Program-made: the position numbers and the translations under genes | DNA from: Bacteroides clarus YIT 12056 | GTDB lineage: Bacteria > Bacteroidota > Bacteroidia > Bacteroidales > Bacteroidaceae | Assembly: GCF_900129655.1 (NCBI RefSeq) | Contig: NZ_FQWK01000005.1 | Span: forward strand, 310,001-374,000 | Direction of reading: 5' to 3' | DNA length: 64,000 bases | The notes under the pieces: model-generated | Told to the model about the DNA's origin: nothing | Databases searched by the model: none | What the model saw: the letters and a program-made list of their open reading frames with translations, nothing else | Part shown: positions 8,428 to 17,371 of the stretch, in pieces | How positions within the stretch are numbered: the first letter of the stretch is position 1 | Layout of the letters: each line of letters opens with the position of its first letter

Positions 8428-10122
8428 TTATTTAGCCCAGAACAGTTTCTCCGTATAGGTATCCTTGGCCGCTATATCTTTATAGTACGGATTATAATTC
8501 ACTTCCGTACTTGGGTATCTCCAGCGGTTCGGCACATTGGGGATAGTACCCGAAACTTCCGGGAATACCAGCCCCGAAGGATAGCCTGTACGGCGAATAT
8601 CGCTCCACGCTTCGCGGCTGACAAGGAACCCGAAGTGCAGCCATTTCTGCGTTATGATGGCGTCTAATTTGTCCGTATACGCCGTGTCGTTCCATTTGGC
8701 GTCGGCAAAGTCCGCAATCTCTTCATCGGTAGGAGCGTCGTAACGGCGGCAATTTTCTCCGGAACCTATTGAGTCGTAATAGTAATACAGTGCGATGGAT
8801 TGGCTGACGGCCATCTTGAATTCTTCTTCCGCTTTTGCCATATCCTGTGCCACGCCATACCCCATGGCATAAGCTTCCGCTTTCAGAAAGTGTATTTCGG
8901 GTGAGGCCATTATCAGCATATCGAATTTATCGTTTTCCCAGAAAAATCCCCTTTGGGTAATCTGTGAGAAGCCTTTGTTGGCGGTATTCACTTCATCCTG
9001 CGCTTGAGAATTGTAATACTCCGTCAGTTCGTCTGCCACAGTGAGGTCTGTGCCGAGATAGCGGTGCTCGTCCACTTCTCCGGTTTCACGGTTGGTGATG
9101 GTGACGGGGTTGTAGTTCAGCAGGATGCGGGGGTCGTCTTCGCCTTTGATGTAAACGCCGCTTAGCGGATCACTGCCGGTCATGTCATAGTTGCCGTGAC
9201 CGAGCATGCGGTCTATGATGGCGCCCGAAGCAAGGCGGTTTGTAACCCAGTCACCCAATCCGCTGCCGGCGGTGAAGTTCAGTTGTCCGGACTTTTGGTT
9301 GATGATGAAGATATTGTTTTCCTGTTCTTCTACCAACGGATAGTCGGCGGGATTCTCCAATATCTCTTTGATGGCTGCGCGTCCTTCCGCCTGCAAAGCC
9401 CCCTGTGCCGCTACGCGCATGGCAAGGCGCAGGCGCAGGGAGTTTGCATAGCGTTCCCATTTTTTCATATCTCCCAGGTTGATGAAGTCCTGAGTGCTGA
9501 AATTCTTCGGTGTAGTTACCGAACGGAAACGCGGGGCTATTTCTTTCAGCTCGTCAAGTATCGTTTTATAAATATCTTCCGCTTTGTCATAAGGAGCGTA
9601 AGAGCCGTTTACATCATTAGTCAGCGGCAGGGTGCACGCTTTGGAGAAAGGCATATCTCCGAAAATATCCACCGTTGCGGCAAAAAAGTCGTACAGTTGC
9701 ACTTTGCCTGCCAGCATAAAGGCTTCGTCCTGTGCTTTCTGGTTGTCATTCTCTTCATTGTACAGCGATTCCATCTTGCGGTATTGCATCAGTGCCGAGT
9801 ACAGATTATCCCATTGCCCGTCTATGGCGGGGGTATATCCGGGACTGTACATGCCGCCGGAGTTACTGTAACCGAATGTCTGCGCATACTTGCCTACGAA
9901 CTGCGAGTCGAAACCGAAGAACCGTCCGTACTCATAGACATCATAATCTTTCACTTTCTGGAAAACTCCCACCATCAGATTGCTGATAGTGACTTGATTG
10001 ACCTTGGAAGGATCTTCATATTTGCTGTCGAAGTCAGCATCCGTACAACCGGAAGTAGCCAGCAGCATAGCTCCCGATAGAATGAACGCTCCTATATTTA
10101 TTCTTTTCATACCCATTGTCAT
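8428..10122 (-). CDS. SusD/RagB-family outer-membrane lipoprotein
   Basis: A 564-residue surface lipoprotein that acts as the substrate-binding lid of a SusC-type transporter. The N-terminus has a lipobox (LLATSGC, Cys26). The mature start DADFDSKYEDPSKVNQVTIS and the end (NYNPYYKDIAAKDTYTEKLFWAK) resemble the SusD-like_2 subgroup rather than classical starch-type SusD. Three in-frame ATGs (10122, 10116, 10110) are possible starts; 10122 has a GAGAG element at good spacing. It lies 35 bp after the SusC-like gene and is surely co-transcribed. No glycoside hydrolase, anti-sigma factor or hybrid sensor is adjacent, so the ligand (peptide, cofactor or glycan) cannot be inferred. Confidence 0.93.
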   Translation of the reverse strand: MTMGMKRINIGAFILSGAMLLATSGCTDADFDSKYEDPSKVNQVTISNLMVGVFQKVKDYDVYEYGRFFGFDSQFVGKYAQTFGYSNSGGMYSPGYTPAIDGQWDNLYSALMQYRKMESLYNEENDNQKAQDEAFMLAGKVQLYDFFAATVDIFGDMPFSKACTLPLTNDVNGSYAPYDKAEDIYKTILDELKEIAPRFRSVTTPKNFSTQDFINLGDMKKWERYANSLRLRLAMRVAAQGALQAEGRAAIKEILENPADYPLVEEQENNIFIINQKSGQLNFTAGSGLGDWVTNRLASGAIIDRMLGHGNYDMTGSDPLSGVYIKGEDDPRILLNYNPVTITNRETGEVDEHRYLGTDLTVADELTEYYNSQAQDEVNTANKGFSQITQRGFFWENDKFDMLIMASPEIHFLKAEAYAMGYGVAQDMAKAEEEFKMAVSQSIALYYYYDSIGSGENCRRYDAPTDEEIADFADAKWNDTAYTDKLDAIITQKWLHFGFLVSREAWSDIRRTGYPSGLVFPEVSGTIPNVPNRWRYPSTEVNYNPYYKDIAAKDTYTEKLFWAK

Positions 10123-10157
10123 TAACTCTCAATTCTTAATATTCATTTCTCTATTTC

Positions 10158-13100
10158 CTAAAAACTTGCCCGTAACGAGATGCCGAAATTACGTGTTGCC
10201 GTAGTGGAACCGCCCACTACCGCCTGGCTTGCCCAGGATGTCCCTACGGAAGATTCTGCATCGTAATTCTTCAGCGCTTTGTAGAAGTAGAACAGGTTAC
10301 GGCCGAATACCGAGACACTCAGTCGTGTCATGCCCAGTTTGGAGATCAGTTTCTCCGGGAATTGGTAGCCGATGGTCAATTCGCGCAGCTTTACGTATGT
10401 ATTGTCGAATACCGAGTGACGGTACGTATATTGCTCGGGTTGAGTACCCCAGTTGTATGTCTGGTTGTAGTAGTATCCGGCAGGGATGATGCGGGTGTTC
10501 TTCTCGCCGGTAGAAGCCACTACGCCCGGCAGAATAACACCGTCGTGGTAAATAACCTCTCCGTTAGGGCCTGCACCCAATGAAGGGTCTATCTGTACAG
10601 GTACGCCGCTGGCATTGTTGTTACCCGGATAGTAGTAGGATAAACCGCCATGTTCCGTATCGCGGTATTGCAGCGATTCCGGTGTCAGACCCGATGCAGT
10701 GGAGTACTGGTACATCTCGTTGATGACATCGCCGCCTATGCGGAAGTCGATGCTGAAATCCAGGAATATGTTTTTGTAGGAGAATGAACTGAACAAGCCG
10801 CCTACACCGTCGGGATTGATATTACCCACTCTTTGCAGGTCTGCCTGGTTCAGGTAAAGGCCTTTGTCCGATACCAGATAATCGCCGTTCTCGTTCACCT
10901 GCGGCACTTGCACGTAGATGTCGCCCATCGGACGTCCCTCTACGGCCTGTATCTTGGCTCCGCCACCGCCTATATTGGATATTTCGAGGTACGGCACGCC
11001 TTCGGCGAGTTTTACGACCTTATTGCGGTAGATACCGTAGTTGGCTGTCAGGTCCCAGCGGAAATCTTTGGTCAGTATCGGAGTGGCGCTAACGGAGATG
11101 TCCCAGCCCTCATTGGCTACTTCTCCCACATTCATCAGTACGTACTTCACGCCCGAAGAAGACGGTTGGGGAGTGGAAAGTATCTGGTCTTTCACACGGT
11201 TGTTGTAGTACGATACGTCGAAACCCAGACGGTTGTTGAAGAACTTGCTTTCGAGTCCTATTTCGTACTCATACTTTTTTTCGGGGCGGATGTTGGCGTT
11301 ACCCCATGAAGAAGGCACATAGTTCCATGTGAAGCCATTGTCCGAACCTTGCTCGTAGATGATGTTGGCGGCATACGTCTCCGGCGCATTACCTACGATA
11401 CCGTATGAGAGACGGAGTTTACCGTGATTCCACCATGCCGGCATGCGGAAAGCGTTTGAGAACAGGAAGCTGAGGTTGGCGGATGGATAGAAGAAGCTTT
11501 GGTCTTTCAGGGTGGACGAACGTTCCTGCCGTCCCGTCAGTTCGAGGAACAGGTAGTTGTCCCAACCCAGGCTTAGCGTACCCATATATCCTGTTTTCAA
11601 CAGTTCCATGCGCTGCAATGTGCTGCTGGCGGTGTAGCGGCTGGCATTAAGGTCGAACCAGTTTTCCGTAACCAGACCGCCGTTGGTGGAAACACGCATG
11701 TTGTTCATGTTTTCGTAACGCCCCGTCCAACCCAATGTGGCGGCGATGTCGAAGCGGCGGATGTTGTAGTTGAAGTTCAGCATTACATCACCGTACACGA
11801 TGTCGTAGCGGCGGTTGATATTTTGGAAACTGCCGCTGGGGTCGTATAAAGAGTTGGGACGCTCCGTTTCATATTCCAAGGTCTGCTTGGTATCCGTTAT
11901 GTCCGTAGAGAGTTGTGCGCGAAGGCTCAACCAATTGGTTATCTGCCAGGTGGGACGTATCATACCGATGAGACGGTTTTCCGTTTCCTCGCTGTGGTGA
12001 TGATACATATTCCAAAGCATATTCGATACGCCGCTCAGATATCCGGGGTCGTATACCCATGACTCATCCGGAGTGAGTGTGGCGTCACCGCCTATGGCAT
12101 ATGTGTTGCGATAGCCCAGGCTGGTGACATAACTCTGCTTCAGATAAGGAATATCCATGAAAGACGAGAACATATTGCCGAAGCTGCCGTACAGGTTCAA
12201 AGAGGTTTGAGGGCGGTCTTTCACATCCTGTATGATGTAGTTCAGCGAGTATTCCAGTGTCAAGGGCTTGGCCAGTTTGTAGGACCCCGTCAGTTTGAAG
12301 TTGTGCTTCGTGAAGCTGCCTGTCAGCGAATTCGGTATTTCGTCCATAAAGGTATAGGAGAAACGGTTGCTGCTTGTTTCCGTTCCTTGTGAAATGGCGA
12401 GGTTGTACGTCTGGTTCCATCCCGTGCGGAACAACTCTTTCCACGGATTGTCCGTAGCCGGCAGGTAAGGACGAACCTTGCCGTCCCAGTACAGTACGTC
12501 GCTTCCGTCGTATTTCGGGCCGAAGGACATGGTGGTGTTATACAAGCTTTTGTAATTTTCACCGTTCATGGTGCGTTGGTAGAAACCTCCTGTCTGTTTT
12601 TCGTAATCGCTATAGTCGGTGTTGTAGCGTCCCGGGCCGTACAGTGTCTGTACTTTCGGCAGATAGGCGGGCAGGTTGGCGGTAACCTGCGCTGTGAAAT
12701 CCACCGTCAGTTTGCCGCTTTTAGCACGCTTGCTGGTGATAACCACTGCGCCGTTTGCGGCTTCCGAACCATAAAGCGCCGTAGCCGAAGCGCCTTTCAG
12801 CACGCTTATACTTTCAATATCTTCCGGATTGATATCCACCAGACCGTTGGAGCGTATCTGTCCGTCGTTGCCGAACTCGGCAAAGTCGGTGCTTTTACCT
12901 GTTCCGCCGTTACGGATGGGCACGCCGTCCAGAATAATAAGCGGTTGGTTGTTTCCTGTGATGGAGGTCAGTCCGCGTACGTTGATAGATACCGCACCGG
13001 CCGAACCGCCCTGTGTCTGCGTGATGCGGATGCCCGGCGCTTTGCCGTACATGGCAGATGCAAAATTGGTCGCTCCCGCCTTTACTATTTCGTCCGATTC

Positions 13101-13541
13101 GATAGTGCTGACGGCGTAGCCCAACCGTTTGGTATCTTTTTTGATACCCATAGCTGTAACGACCACTTCTTTCAGTTGTTGCGAGTCCTCTCTCAGTGTC
13201 ACTCGTAAATCGCCTTGTTTCTTGCGTCTTGCCAATTTGATTTCACGGGTGGCATAGCCCATATAGGCAATGGAGAGTGTTGCATCGGCGGGAACTTTCA
13301 AGGTGAAGTTTCCGTCCACATCTGTAATAACACCGTTGTTAGTGCCTTTTTCTATGACGCTGGCTCCGATAAGCGGTTCGCCTGTCACATCTCTTACCAT
13401 ACCTTTAATTGTCTGGGAGTCTTGCGCATAGATATTTTCTGCGAAAAGGAACGCCAATACCATACCCATAATACCTAATCCCTTTTGAAGATGCAACTTC
13501 CTATAAGAAGCCTCGCCCCATTCTTTCTTAATAAACTTCAT
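10158..13541 (-). CDS. SusC/RagA-family TonB-linked outer-membrane transporter
   Basis: A 1127-residue TonB-dependent transporter. A signal peptide ends at about residue 39 (NIYA before QDSQT). Next comes a carboxypeptidase-like regulatory domain (IKGMVRDVTGEPLIGASVIEKGTNNGVITDVDGNF), then the plug domain with the SusC signature (GKAPGIRITQTQGGSAGAVSINVRGLTSITGNNQPLIILDGVPI), and a 22-strand barrel ending in NFGISLRASF with terminal Phe. It moves ligands captured by the SusD-like partner into the periplasm using TonB energy. The gene lies first in a two-gene unit. Upstream (13542-13860) there is no clear promoter but there is a nested palindrome at 13710-13757. The substrate is unknown. Confidence 0.96.
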   Translation of the reverse strand: MKFIKKEWGEASYRKLHLQKGLGIMGMVLAFLFAENIYAQDSQTIKGMVRDVTGEPLIGASVIEKGTNNGVITDVDGNFTLKVPADATLSIAYMGYATREIKLARRKKQGDLRVTLREDSQQLKEVVVTAMGIKKDTKRLGYAVSTIESDEIVKAGATNFASAMYGKAPGIRITQTQGGSAGAVSINVRGLTSITGNNQPLIILDGVPIRNGGTGKSTDFAEFGNDGQIRSNGLVDINPEDIESISVLKGASATALYGSEAANGAVVITSKRAKSGKLTVDFTAQVTANLPAYLPKVQTLYGPGRYNTDYSDYEKQTGGFYQRTMNGENYKSLYNTTMSFGPKYDGSDVLYWDGKVRPYLPATDNPWKELFRTGWNQTYNLAISQGTETSSNRFSYTFMDEIPNSLTGSFTKHNFKLTGSYKLAKPLTLEYSLNYIIQDVKDRPQTSLNLYGSFGNMFSSFMDIPYLKQSYVTSLGYRNTYAIGGDATLTPDESWVYDPGYLSGVSNMLWNMYHHHSEETENRLIGMIRPTWQITNWLSLRAQLSTDITDTKQTLEYETERPNSLYDPSGSFQNINRRYDIVYGDVMLNFNYNIRRFDIAATLGWTGRYENMNNMRVSTNGGLVTENWFDLNASRYTASSTLQRMELLKTGYMGTLSLGWDNYLFLELTGRQERSSTLKDQSFFYPSANLSFLFSNAFRMPAWWNHGKLRLSYGIVGNAPETYAANIIYEQGSDNGFTWNYVPSSWGNANIRPEKKYEYEIGLESKFFNNRLGFDVSYYNNRVKDQILSTPQPSSSGVKYVLMNVGEVANEGWDISVSATPILTKDFRWDLTANYGIYRNKVVKLAEGVPYLEISNIGGGGAKIQAVEGRPMGDIYVQVPQVNENGDYLVSDKGLYLNQADLQRVGNINPDGVGGLFSSFSYKNIFLDFSIDFRIGGDVINEMYQYSTASGLTPESLQYRDTEHGGLSYYYPGNNNASGVPVQIDPSLGAGPNGEVIYHDGVILPGVVASTGEKNTRIIPAGYYYNQTYNWGTQPEQYTYRHSVFDNTYVKLRELTIGYQFPEKLISKLGMTRLSVSVFGRNLFYFYKALKNYDAESSVGTSWASQAVVGGSTTATRNFGISLRASF

Positions 13542-13709
13542 ATTTCTACAATGATTATTGCCTTGTATAATTAAATCCGTTGGAATTTTTGCAGATATTA
13601 TGGGGCAATCAGTATGCCAAAAATGGTAGGCAGGATGTGGATGATAGTTTATATATATGATATTCAGTTCTTTATTTTTTATAAATACTTGTAATATATG
13701 TGTGCGTGG

Positions 13710-13757
13710 TGTGGAATGTTGTGGAAAAAATCCACAGTGGTGTGTTGCAATTCCACA
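13710..13757. repeat. Nested inverted repeats upstream of the SusC-like gene
   Basis: TGTGGAA (13710-13716) pairs with TTCCACA (13751-13757), and inside it TGTGGA (13720-13725) pairs with TCCACA (13731-13736). It lies about 170 bp upstream of the SusC-like start in a 410-bp non-coding gap. The rest of that gap is A/T-rich and contains only the korBA terminator at its far end. Confidence 0.6.
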
Positions 13758-13860
13758 GTTGCGGTGCTTGCTCGCTACATTTGAAATGAAGTATATCGAT
13801 ATTCAGTCTGTGCCTTTAGAGCGGTGATATTGCCGGGCCTTTAAATTCAAATAGAGCGAA

Positions 13861-13916
13861 AAAATCCCCTTCACCCGCTATCCTTCTTGAATAAAGGGAT
13901 GTGGCGGGTGAAGGGG
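13861..13916 (-). terminator. Rho-independent terminator of korAB
   Basis: A perfect 13-bp G/C-rich stem (13866-13878 with 13904-13916) followed on the minus strand by ATTTTTT. It closes the korA-korB transcript and insulates the SusC-like gene. Confidence 0.85.
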
Positions 13917-13951
13917 AGTAAGTCTAAACAGATTTTTTGTTCGGTGAAAGG

Positions 13952-14956
13952 TTATTTCACTTCCCAGGTATCATTTGTCATAAGCAGCTCTTCGAAGTTG
14001 TGGTATTTCTTCTTGGCGGATACTTCTTCGATTTGCGCGTGTACGGCATCGTCATAAGTCGGGGCTTCCACATCGCGGATTACACCGAGGGCGATCGGGA
14101 AGTCGGGACCTTCCATCAGGGCGAGTTTCAGTTGCAGGGTGTTGTCCTCGCAATGAGCGTCGTGAATAAGGATGTCCTTTTCCGTAATACCGTTTTCACC
14201 GAGTTTCACCACTTTCAGTCCGAAACCTTCCTGCATCAGTCCGTATTCGTTGTTCTCGCCGAAGAGCATGGGCTTGCCGTGTTCCAGATAGATGGCGTTC
14301 TTGGCACGGTCTTCTTTTTTGGCAACTGAGTCGTGCGTACCGTTATTGAAGATAACGCAGTTTTGGAGAATTTCGCAGACACTTGTGCCTTTATGGTTGT
14401 AGGCGGCTTTCAGAACCTCTATTGTTCCGGCTGCATCCGTGGCTACGGCACGTGCAAAGAAGTGACCGCGTGCACCGAAGCAGAGTTCTGCCGGTTGGAA
14501 CGGGTCTTCTACCGTACCGTAAGGGGATGACTTGCTGACGAAGCCGCGGGGAGACGTCGGGGAGTATTGCCCTTTCGTCAAACCGTAGATGCGGTTGTTC
14601 AGCAGAATCATGTTCAGGTTGATGTTACGACGGTTGGCATGGATGAAGTGGTTACCACCGATGGCAAGTCCGTCACCGTCTCCGCTCACTTGCCATACGG
14701 CGAGTTCCGGATTGGTTACCTTACAACCGGTGGCGATGGCTGCGGCGCGTCCGTGGATGGTGTTCATACCATACGTATTCATATAGTGGGGCAGACGGCT
14801 GGAGCAACCGATACCTGAAATTACCGCTGTCTGATGAGGCGGTACGCCGATTTCGGCCATAGCCTTATGCAGAGATGCGAGGAAAAAGTGGTCACCGCAA
14901 CCCGGACACCAGCGGGGTTGCCCTTTCTTGAAGTCTTTTGCTGTATATTCGCACAT
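13952..14956 (-). CDS. korB: 2-oxoacid:ferredoxin oxidoreductase, beta subunit
   Basis: A 334-residue thiamine-diphosphate-binding subunit of 2-oxoglutarate (or related 2-oxoacid):ferredoxin oxidoreductase, which makes acyl-CoA, CO2 and reduced ferredoxin in anaerobes. It shows the [4Fe-4S] cysteine pair in PRWCPGCGDHFF, a further conserved Cys in GIGCSSR, and the ThDP motif GDGDGLAIGGNHF followed after about 20 residues by NN (LLNNRIYGLTKGQYSPTS). The latter loop is typical of KorB. It follows korA by 14 bp. No separate ferredoxin-like delta subunit gene is present. Confidence 0.94.
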   Translation of the reverse strand: MCEYTAKDFKKGQPRWCPGCGDHFFLASLHKAMAEIGVPPHQTAVISGIGCSSRLPHYMNTYGMNTIHGRAAAIATGCKVTNPELAVWQVSGDGDGLAIGGNHFIHANRRNINLNMILLNNRIYGLTKGQYSPTSPRGFVSKSSPYGTVEDPFQPAELCFGARGHFFARAVATDAAGTIEVLKAAYNHKGTSVCEILQNCVIFNNGTHDSVAKKEDRAKNAIYLEHGKPMLFGENNEYGLMQEGFGLKVVKLGENGITEKDILIHDAHCEDNTLQLKLALMEGPDFPIALGVIRDVEAPTYDDAVHAQIEEVSAKKKYHNFEELLMTNDTWEVK

Positions 14957-14970
14957 AGTTCTTTTCGTTT

Positions 14971-16818
14971 TTAGTTTTTGATAATCTCCTCAAATGCTTG
15001 TACTAACTCGTTTACCAAGAAGGGCTGGCCTTTCACTTGGTTGAACTGATAGGGAACGAATCCGTCTACTTTCATACGCAGGTATCCGGCAAACTGTCCC
15101 ATGTTCTGTTCTGCCACCACTACTTTCTTGTAACGTTTCATCACCTCCGCCGTATTCTTGGGCAGCGGGTTGATGAACTTGAAGTGAGCGAGAGCTACCT
15201 TCTTTCCGGTTGCACGAAGTTCGTCCATCGCAGCGTGCAAGTGGCCGTAAGTACCGCCGAAACCGACAATCAACAGGTCGGCATCGTTCTTATCGCCTTC
15301 TATTTCTACGTCGGGTATTTCGATTTTGGCAATCTTCTCGGCACGCAGGCGGGTCATTAAGTCGTGGTTTTCCGGGTCGGTGGAGATGGCGCCTGTCTTG
15401 TTGTCCTTTTCCAGTCCGCCGAGGATATGAGTGAAGCCCTCTGTTCCGGGGATGGCCCAATAGCGGCTGCCGGTCTTTTCGTCACGTTGGTAGGGTGTCC
15501 ATGAACCCTGCATTTCGGGACGTACATAAGGCGGAACGATAACGGGGTAGTCGGCAAGCTTGGGCAGTTTCCATGCCGCCGATCCGTTGGCAACGAAAGC
15601 GTCTGTAAGCAATACGACGGGAGTCATGTGCTCCAAAGCTATTTTGGATGCCATATAGGCACATTCAAAGCAATCTGTCGGTGAGGTGGCGGCAAGTACA
15701 GGCATGGGGCTTTCGCCGTTGCGTCCGAAGAGTACTTGCAGCAGGTCGGTTTGTTCGGACTTGGTGGGCAGACCTGTTGCAGGACCGCCACGCTGTACGT
15801 CGAGTACTACCAACGGTAACTCCATGATAACAGCCAAGTTCATGGCTTCCGATTTCAGACAGATACCCGGTCCGGAAGTGGAAGTAACCGCCAATGCTCC
15901 GGCAAAGGATGCTCCGACAGCAGAGGCGCAACCGGAAATCTCGTCTTCGCACTGTACGGTCATAACGCCGAGTGACTTGTGTTTGGAGAGTTCGTGCAGC
16001 ACATCGGTGGCGGGAGTGATGGGGTAAGAACCCAAATACAGCTTCAAGCCGGCCTTCTCGGCAGCGGCGATGAAACCGTAGGCTGTGGCTTTGTTACCCG
16101 TAATGTCCATATAGCGTCCGGGGGTCTTTACCTTACTTTCTATCTTGTAAGTGTGGGCAACGGATGCGTGGGTATTATGTCCGTAGTCGTATCCGGCGCG
16201 GATAACCTTGATATTGGCTTCCGCAATTTCGGGCTTCTTGGCGAATTTCTCACGGATGAAGTCTTCGGCTATTGTCAGGTCGCGGTTGAAGAGCCAGCAT
16301 ACCAGTCCCACTGCAAACATATTACGGCACTTCAGCATGGATTTGTTGTCCATACCTGTGTCGGCAAGGCAGTCTTTCACCATTTTGGAGATAGGAGCGG
16401 CAATGACATCTTGTTTGATTCCCATTTCCTCGATGGGATCATCTGTCTTGAAAGCCGCTTTTTCCAAATCCGACTTTTGGAATGCATCCGTATCGATGAT
16501 GATACATGCGGTAGATTTGGCAAACTTATATTGGGTTTTCAATGCAGCGGCATTCATTGCTACCAGTACATCGCATTTGTCACCGGGGGTATAGACTTTG
16601 TTCGCACCGATATGTACTTGAAAACCGGATACACCTGTCAGCGAGCCTTGCGGGGCGCGGATGTCTGCCGGATAGTCAGGGAATGTGCTGATGTCATTAC
16701 CTACCGTAGCCGAAACTGTTGAAAAGATGTTGCCGGCGAGCTGCATACCGTCGCCGGAGTCTCCGGAGAAGCGGACTACCACCTGCTCCAGTTCTTTGAC
16801 CATCATGTCGTTTGCCAT
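14971..16818 (-). CDS. korA: 2-oxoacid:ferredoxin oxidoreductase, gamma-alpha fusion subunit
   Basis: A 615-residue protein with the gamma domain at the N-terminus (FSGDSGDGMQLAGNIF, about residues 13-190) fused to the alpha pyrimidine-binding domain (GNKATAYGFIAAAEKAGLKLYLGSYPITPATDVLHELS, from about 235) and the C-terminal transketolase-like domain. This is the two-subunit KorAB layout. With korB it decarboxylates 2-oxoglutarate to succinyl-CoA, supplying the reductive arm of the anaerobic TCA route. The 2-oxoglutarate assignment rests on overall resemblance; pyruvate or branched-chain 2-oxoacids cannot be fully excluded. A palindrome GTTAATCGGATTAAC sits about 70 bp upstream. Confidence 0.93.
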   Translation of the reverse strand: MANDMMVKELEQVVVRFSGDSGDGMQLAGNIFSTVSATVGNDISTFPDYPADIRAPQGSLTGVSGFQVHIGANKVYTPGDKCDVLVAMNAAALKTQYKFAKSTACIIIDTDAFQKSDLEKAAFKTDDPIEEMGIKQDVIAAPISKMVKDCLADTGMDNKSMLKCRNMFAVGLVCWLFNRDLTIAEDFIREKFAKKPEIAEANIKVIRAGYDYGHNTHASVAHTYKIESKVKTPGRYMDITGNKATAYGFIAAAEKAGLKLYLGSYPITPATDVLHELSKHKSLGVMTVQCEDEISGCASAVGASFAGALAVTSTSGPGICLKSEAMNLAVIMELPLVVLDVQRGGPATGLPTKSEQTDLLQVLFGRNGESPMPVLAATSPTDCFECAYMASKIALEHMTPVVLLTDAFVANGSAAWKLPKLADYPVIVPPYVRPEMQGSWTPYQRDEKTGSRYWAIPGTEGFTHILGGLEKDNKTGAISTDPENHDLMTRLRAEKIAKIEIPDVEIEGDKNDADLLIVGFGGTYGHLHAAMDELRATGKKVALAHFKFINPLPKNTAEVMKRYKKVVVAEQNMGQFAGYLRMKVDGFVPYQFNQVKGQPFLVNELVQAFEEIIKN

Positions 16819-16889
16819 AACTTACGAATTACTATATATTATATTAGAAAAGTTACATTGTTATTTTGTTGACGGACAAATTTCGTAAA

Positions 16890-16904
16890 GTTAATCGGAT
16901 TAAC
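16890..16904. promoter_or_regulatory. Palindrome between korA and tRNA-Arg, possible operator
   Basis: A perfect 7-1-7 palindrome, GTTAATC-G-GATTAAC, lies 72 bp upstream of the korA start codon and about 35 bp upstream of the tRNA-Arg -7 box. It looks like a dimeric regulator site. No regulator gene is nearby. Confidence 0.35.
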
Positions 16905-16936
16905 AAAACTTTTTTCGGAAAATCAGCAGAATACAT

Positions 16937-16944
16937 TATCTTTG
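16937..16944 (+). promoter_or_regulatory. -7 promoter box for tRNA-Arg
   Basis: TATCTTTG is an exact -7 match, 40 bp upstream of the tRNA 5' end; a T-rich segment near 16911-16916 is at -33 spacing. Confidence 0.55.
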
Positions 16945-16983
16945 TACCCGCATTCTATTGCTATATGCAGAATGTATGCAAAA

Positions 16984-17056
16984 AGGCTCTGTAGTTCAAC
17001 GGATAGAATAGAAGTTTCCTAAACTTTAGATAGGGGTTCGATTCCCCTCGGAGCTA
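16984..17056 (+). tRNA. tRNA-Arg (anticodon CCT)
   Basis: A 73-nt cloverleaf. The acceptor stem GGCTCTG pairs with CGGAGCT through two G-T wobbles. The anticodon stem-loop GAAGT-TTCCTAA-ACTTT carries CCT, reading AGG. The T arm GGGG-TTCGATT-CCCC is standard and the discriminator is A. CCA is not encoded. It is transcribed as a single tRNA with its own promoter and terminator. Confidence 0.95.
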
Positions 17057-17058
17057 CG

Positions 17059-17096
17059 AAAGGAATATCGGTTACGGCCGGTATTCCTTTTTGTTT
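17059..17096 (+). terminator. Rho-independent terminator of tRNA-Arg
   Basis: A 13-bp stem (17059-17071 with 17078-17090) with a 6-nt loop, followed by TTGTTTTTTT. Confidence 0.85.
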
Positions 17097-17150
17097 TTTT
17101 TGATACGAAAATAACAGTCTATACTATCACACCCCTAAGTGGTTATTTGC

Positions 17151-17295
17151 ATGATTCATCCTGGAGAGATAGCCGAAGATTCCGGTTTTTGATTTATCAG
17201 GACAAAAAGTCGGTGATTCTTTCCGTCCGCCAAATCAGTTTTACTGCCAATACAATCCGGGTCTTATGTTGAGGGTATCTCAGTCGTATACTTAG
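17151..17295 (+). pseudogene. Frameshifted small reading frame next to tRNA-Arg
   Basis: ATG at 17151 encodes MIHPGEIAEDSGF and then stops. Removing one T from the TTTTTT-like run at 17186-17190 restores a continuous 47-codon frame whose middle reads DLSGQKVGDSFRPPNQFYCQ and which ends inside the first unit of the repeat array. The spacing PGEIAxxSG...GDxFxPP loosely resembles small zinc-ribbon-like proteins, but most cysteines are missing. I do not recognise a family. It may be a decayed gene, or one base of sequencing error. Confidence 0.35.
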
Positions 17296-17345
17296 GTAGT
17301 CTCAGTCGTATACTTAGGGTACCTTGGTCGTATACTGAGATACCC
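17273..17345. repeat. Three 22-bp direct repeats enclosed by an 11-bp inverted repeat
   Basis: TCTCAGTCGTATACTTAG occurs at 17278-17295 and 17300-17317, and a diverged copy (CCTTGGTCGTATACTGAG) at 17322-17339, each exactly 22 bp apart. Each unit contains the palindrome GTATAC. The array is closed by GGGTATCTCAG (17273-17283) and its exact complement CTGAGATACCC (17335-17345), so the whole can fold into one hairpin. It sits in the roughly 630-bp gap between tRNA-Arg and secDF. Confidence 0.8.
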
Positions 17346-17371
17346 CCACTTCAGAAGGTGTTTTGGAGTAG

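Noticed and set aside
9196..10080. 294-codon plus-strand frame opposite the SusD-like gene
   Set aside because: Antisense shadow with no family features.
12576..13208. 210-codon plus-strand frame opposite the SusC-like gene
   Set aside because: Antisense to the plug domain; no start signal and no recognisable domain.
17273..17345. 22-bp repeats considered as a CRISPR array
   Set aside because: Units are only 22 bp apart in total with about 4 bp between conserved parts, so there are no spacers, and there is no cas gene.
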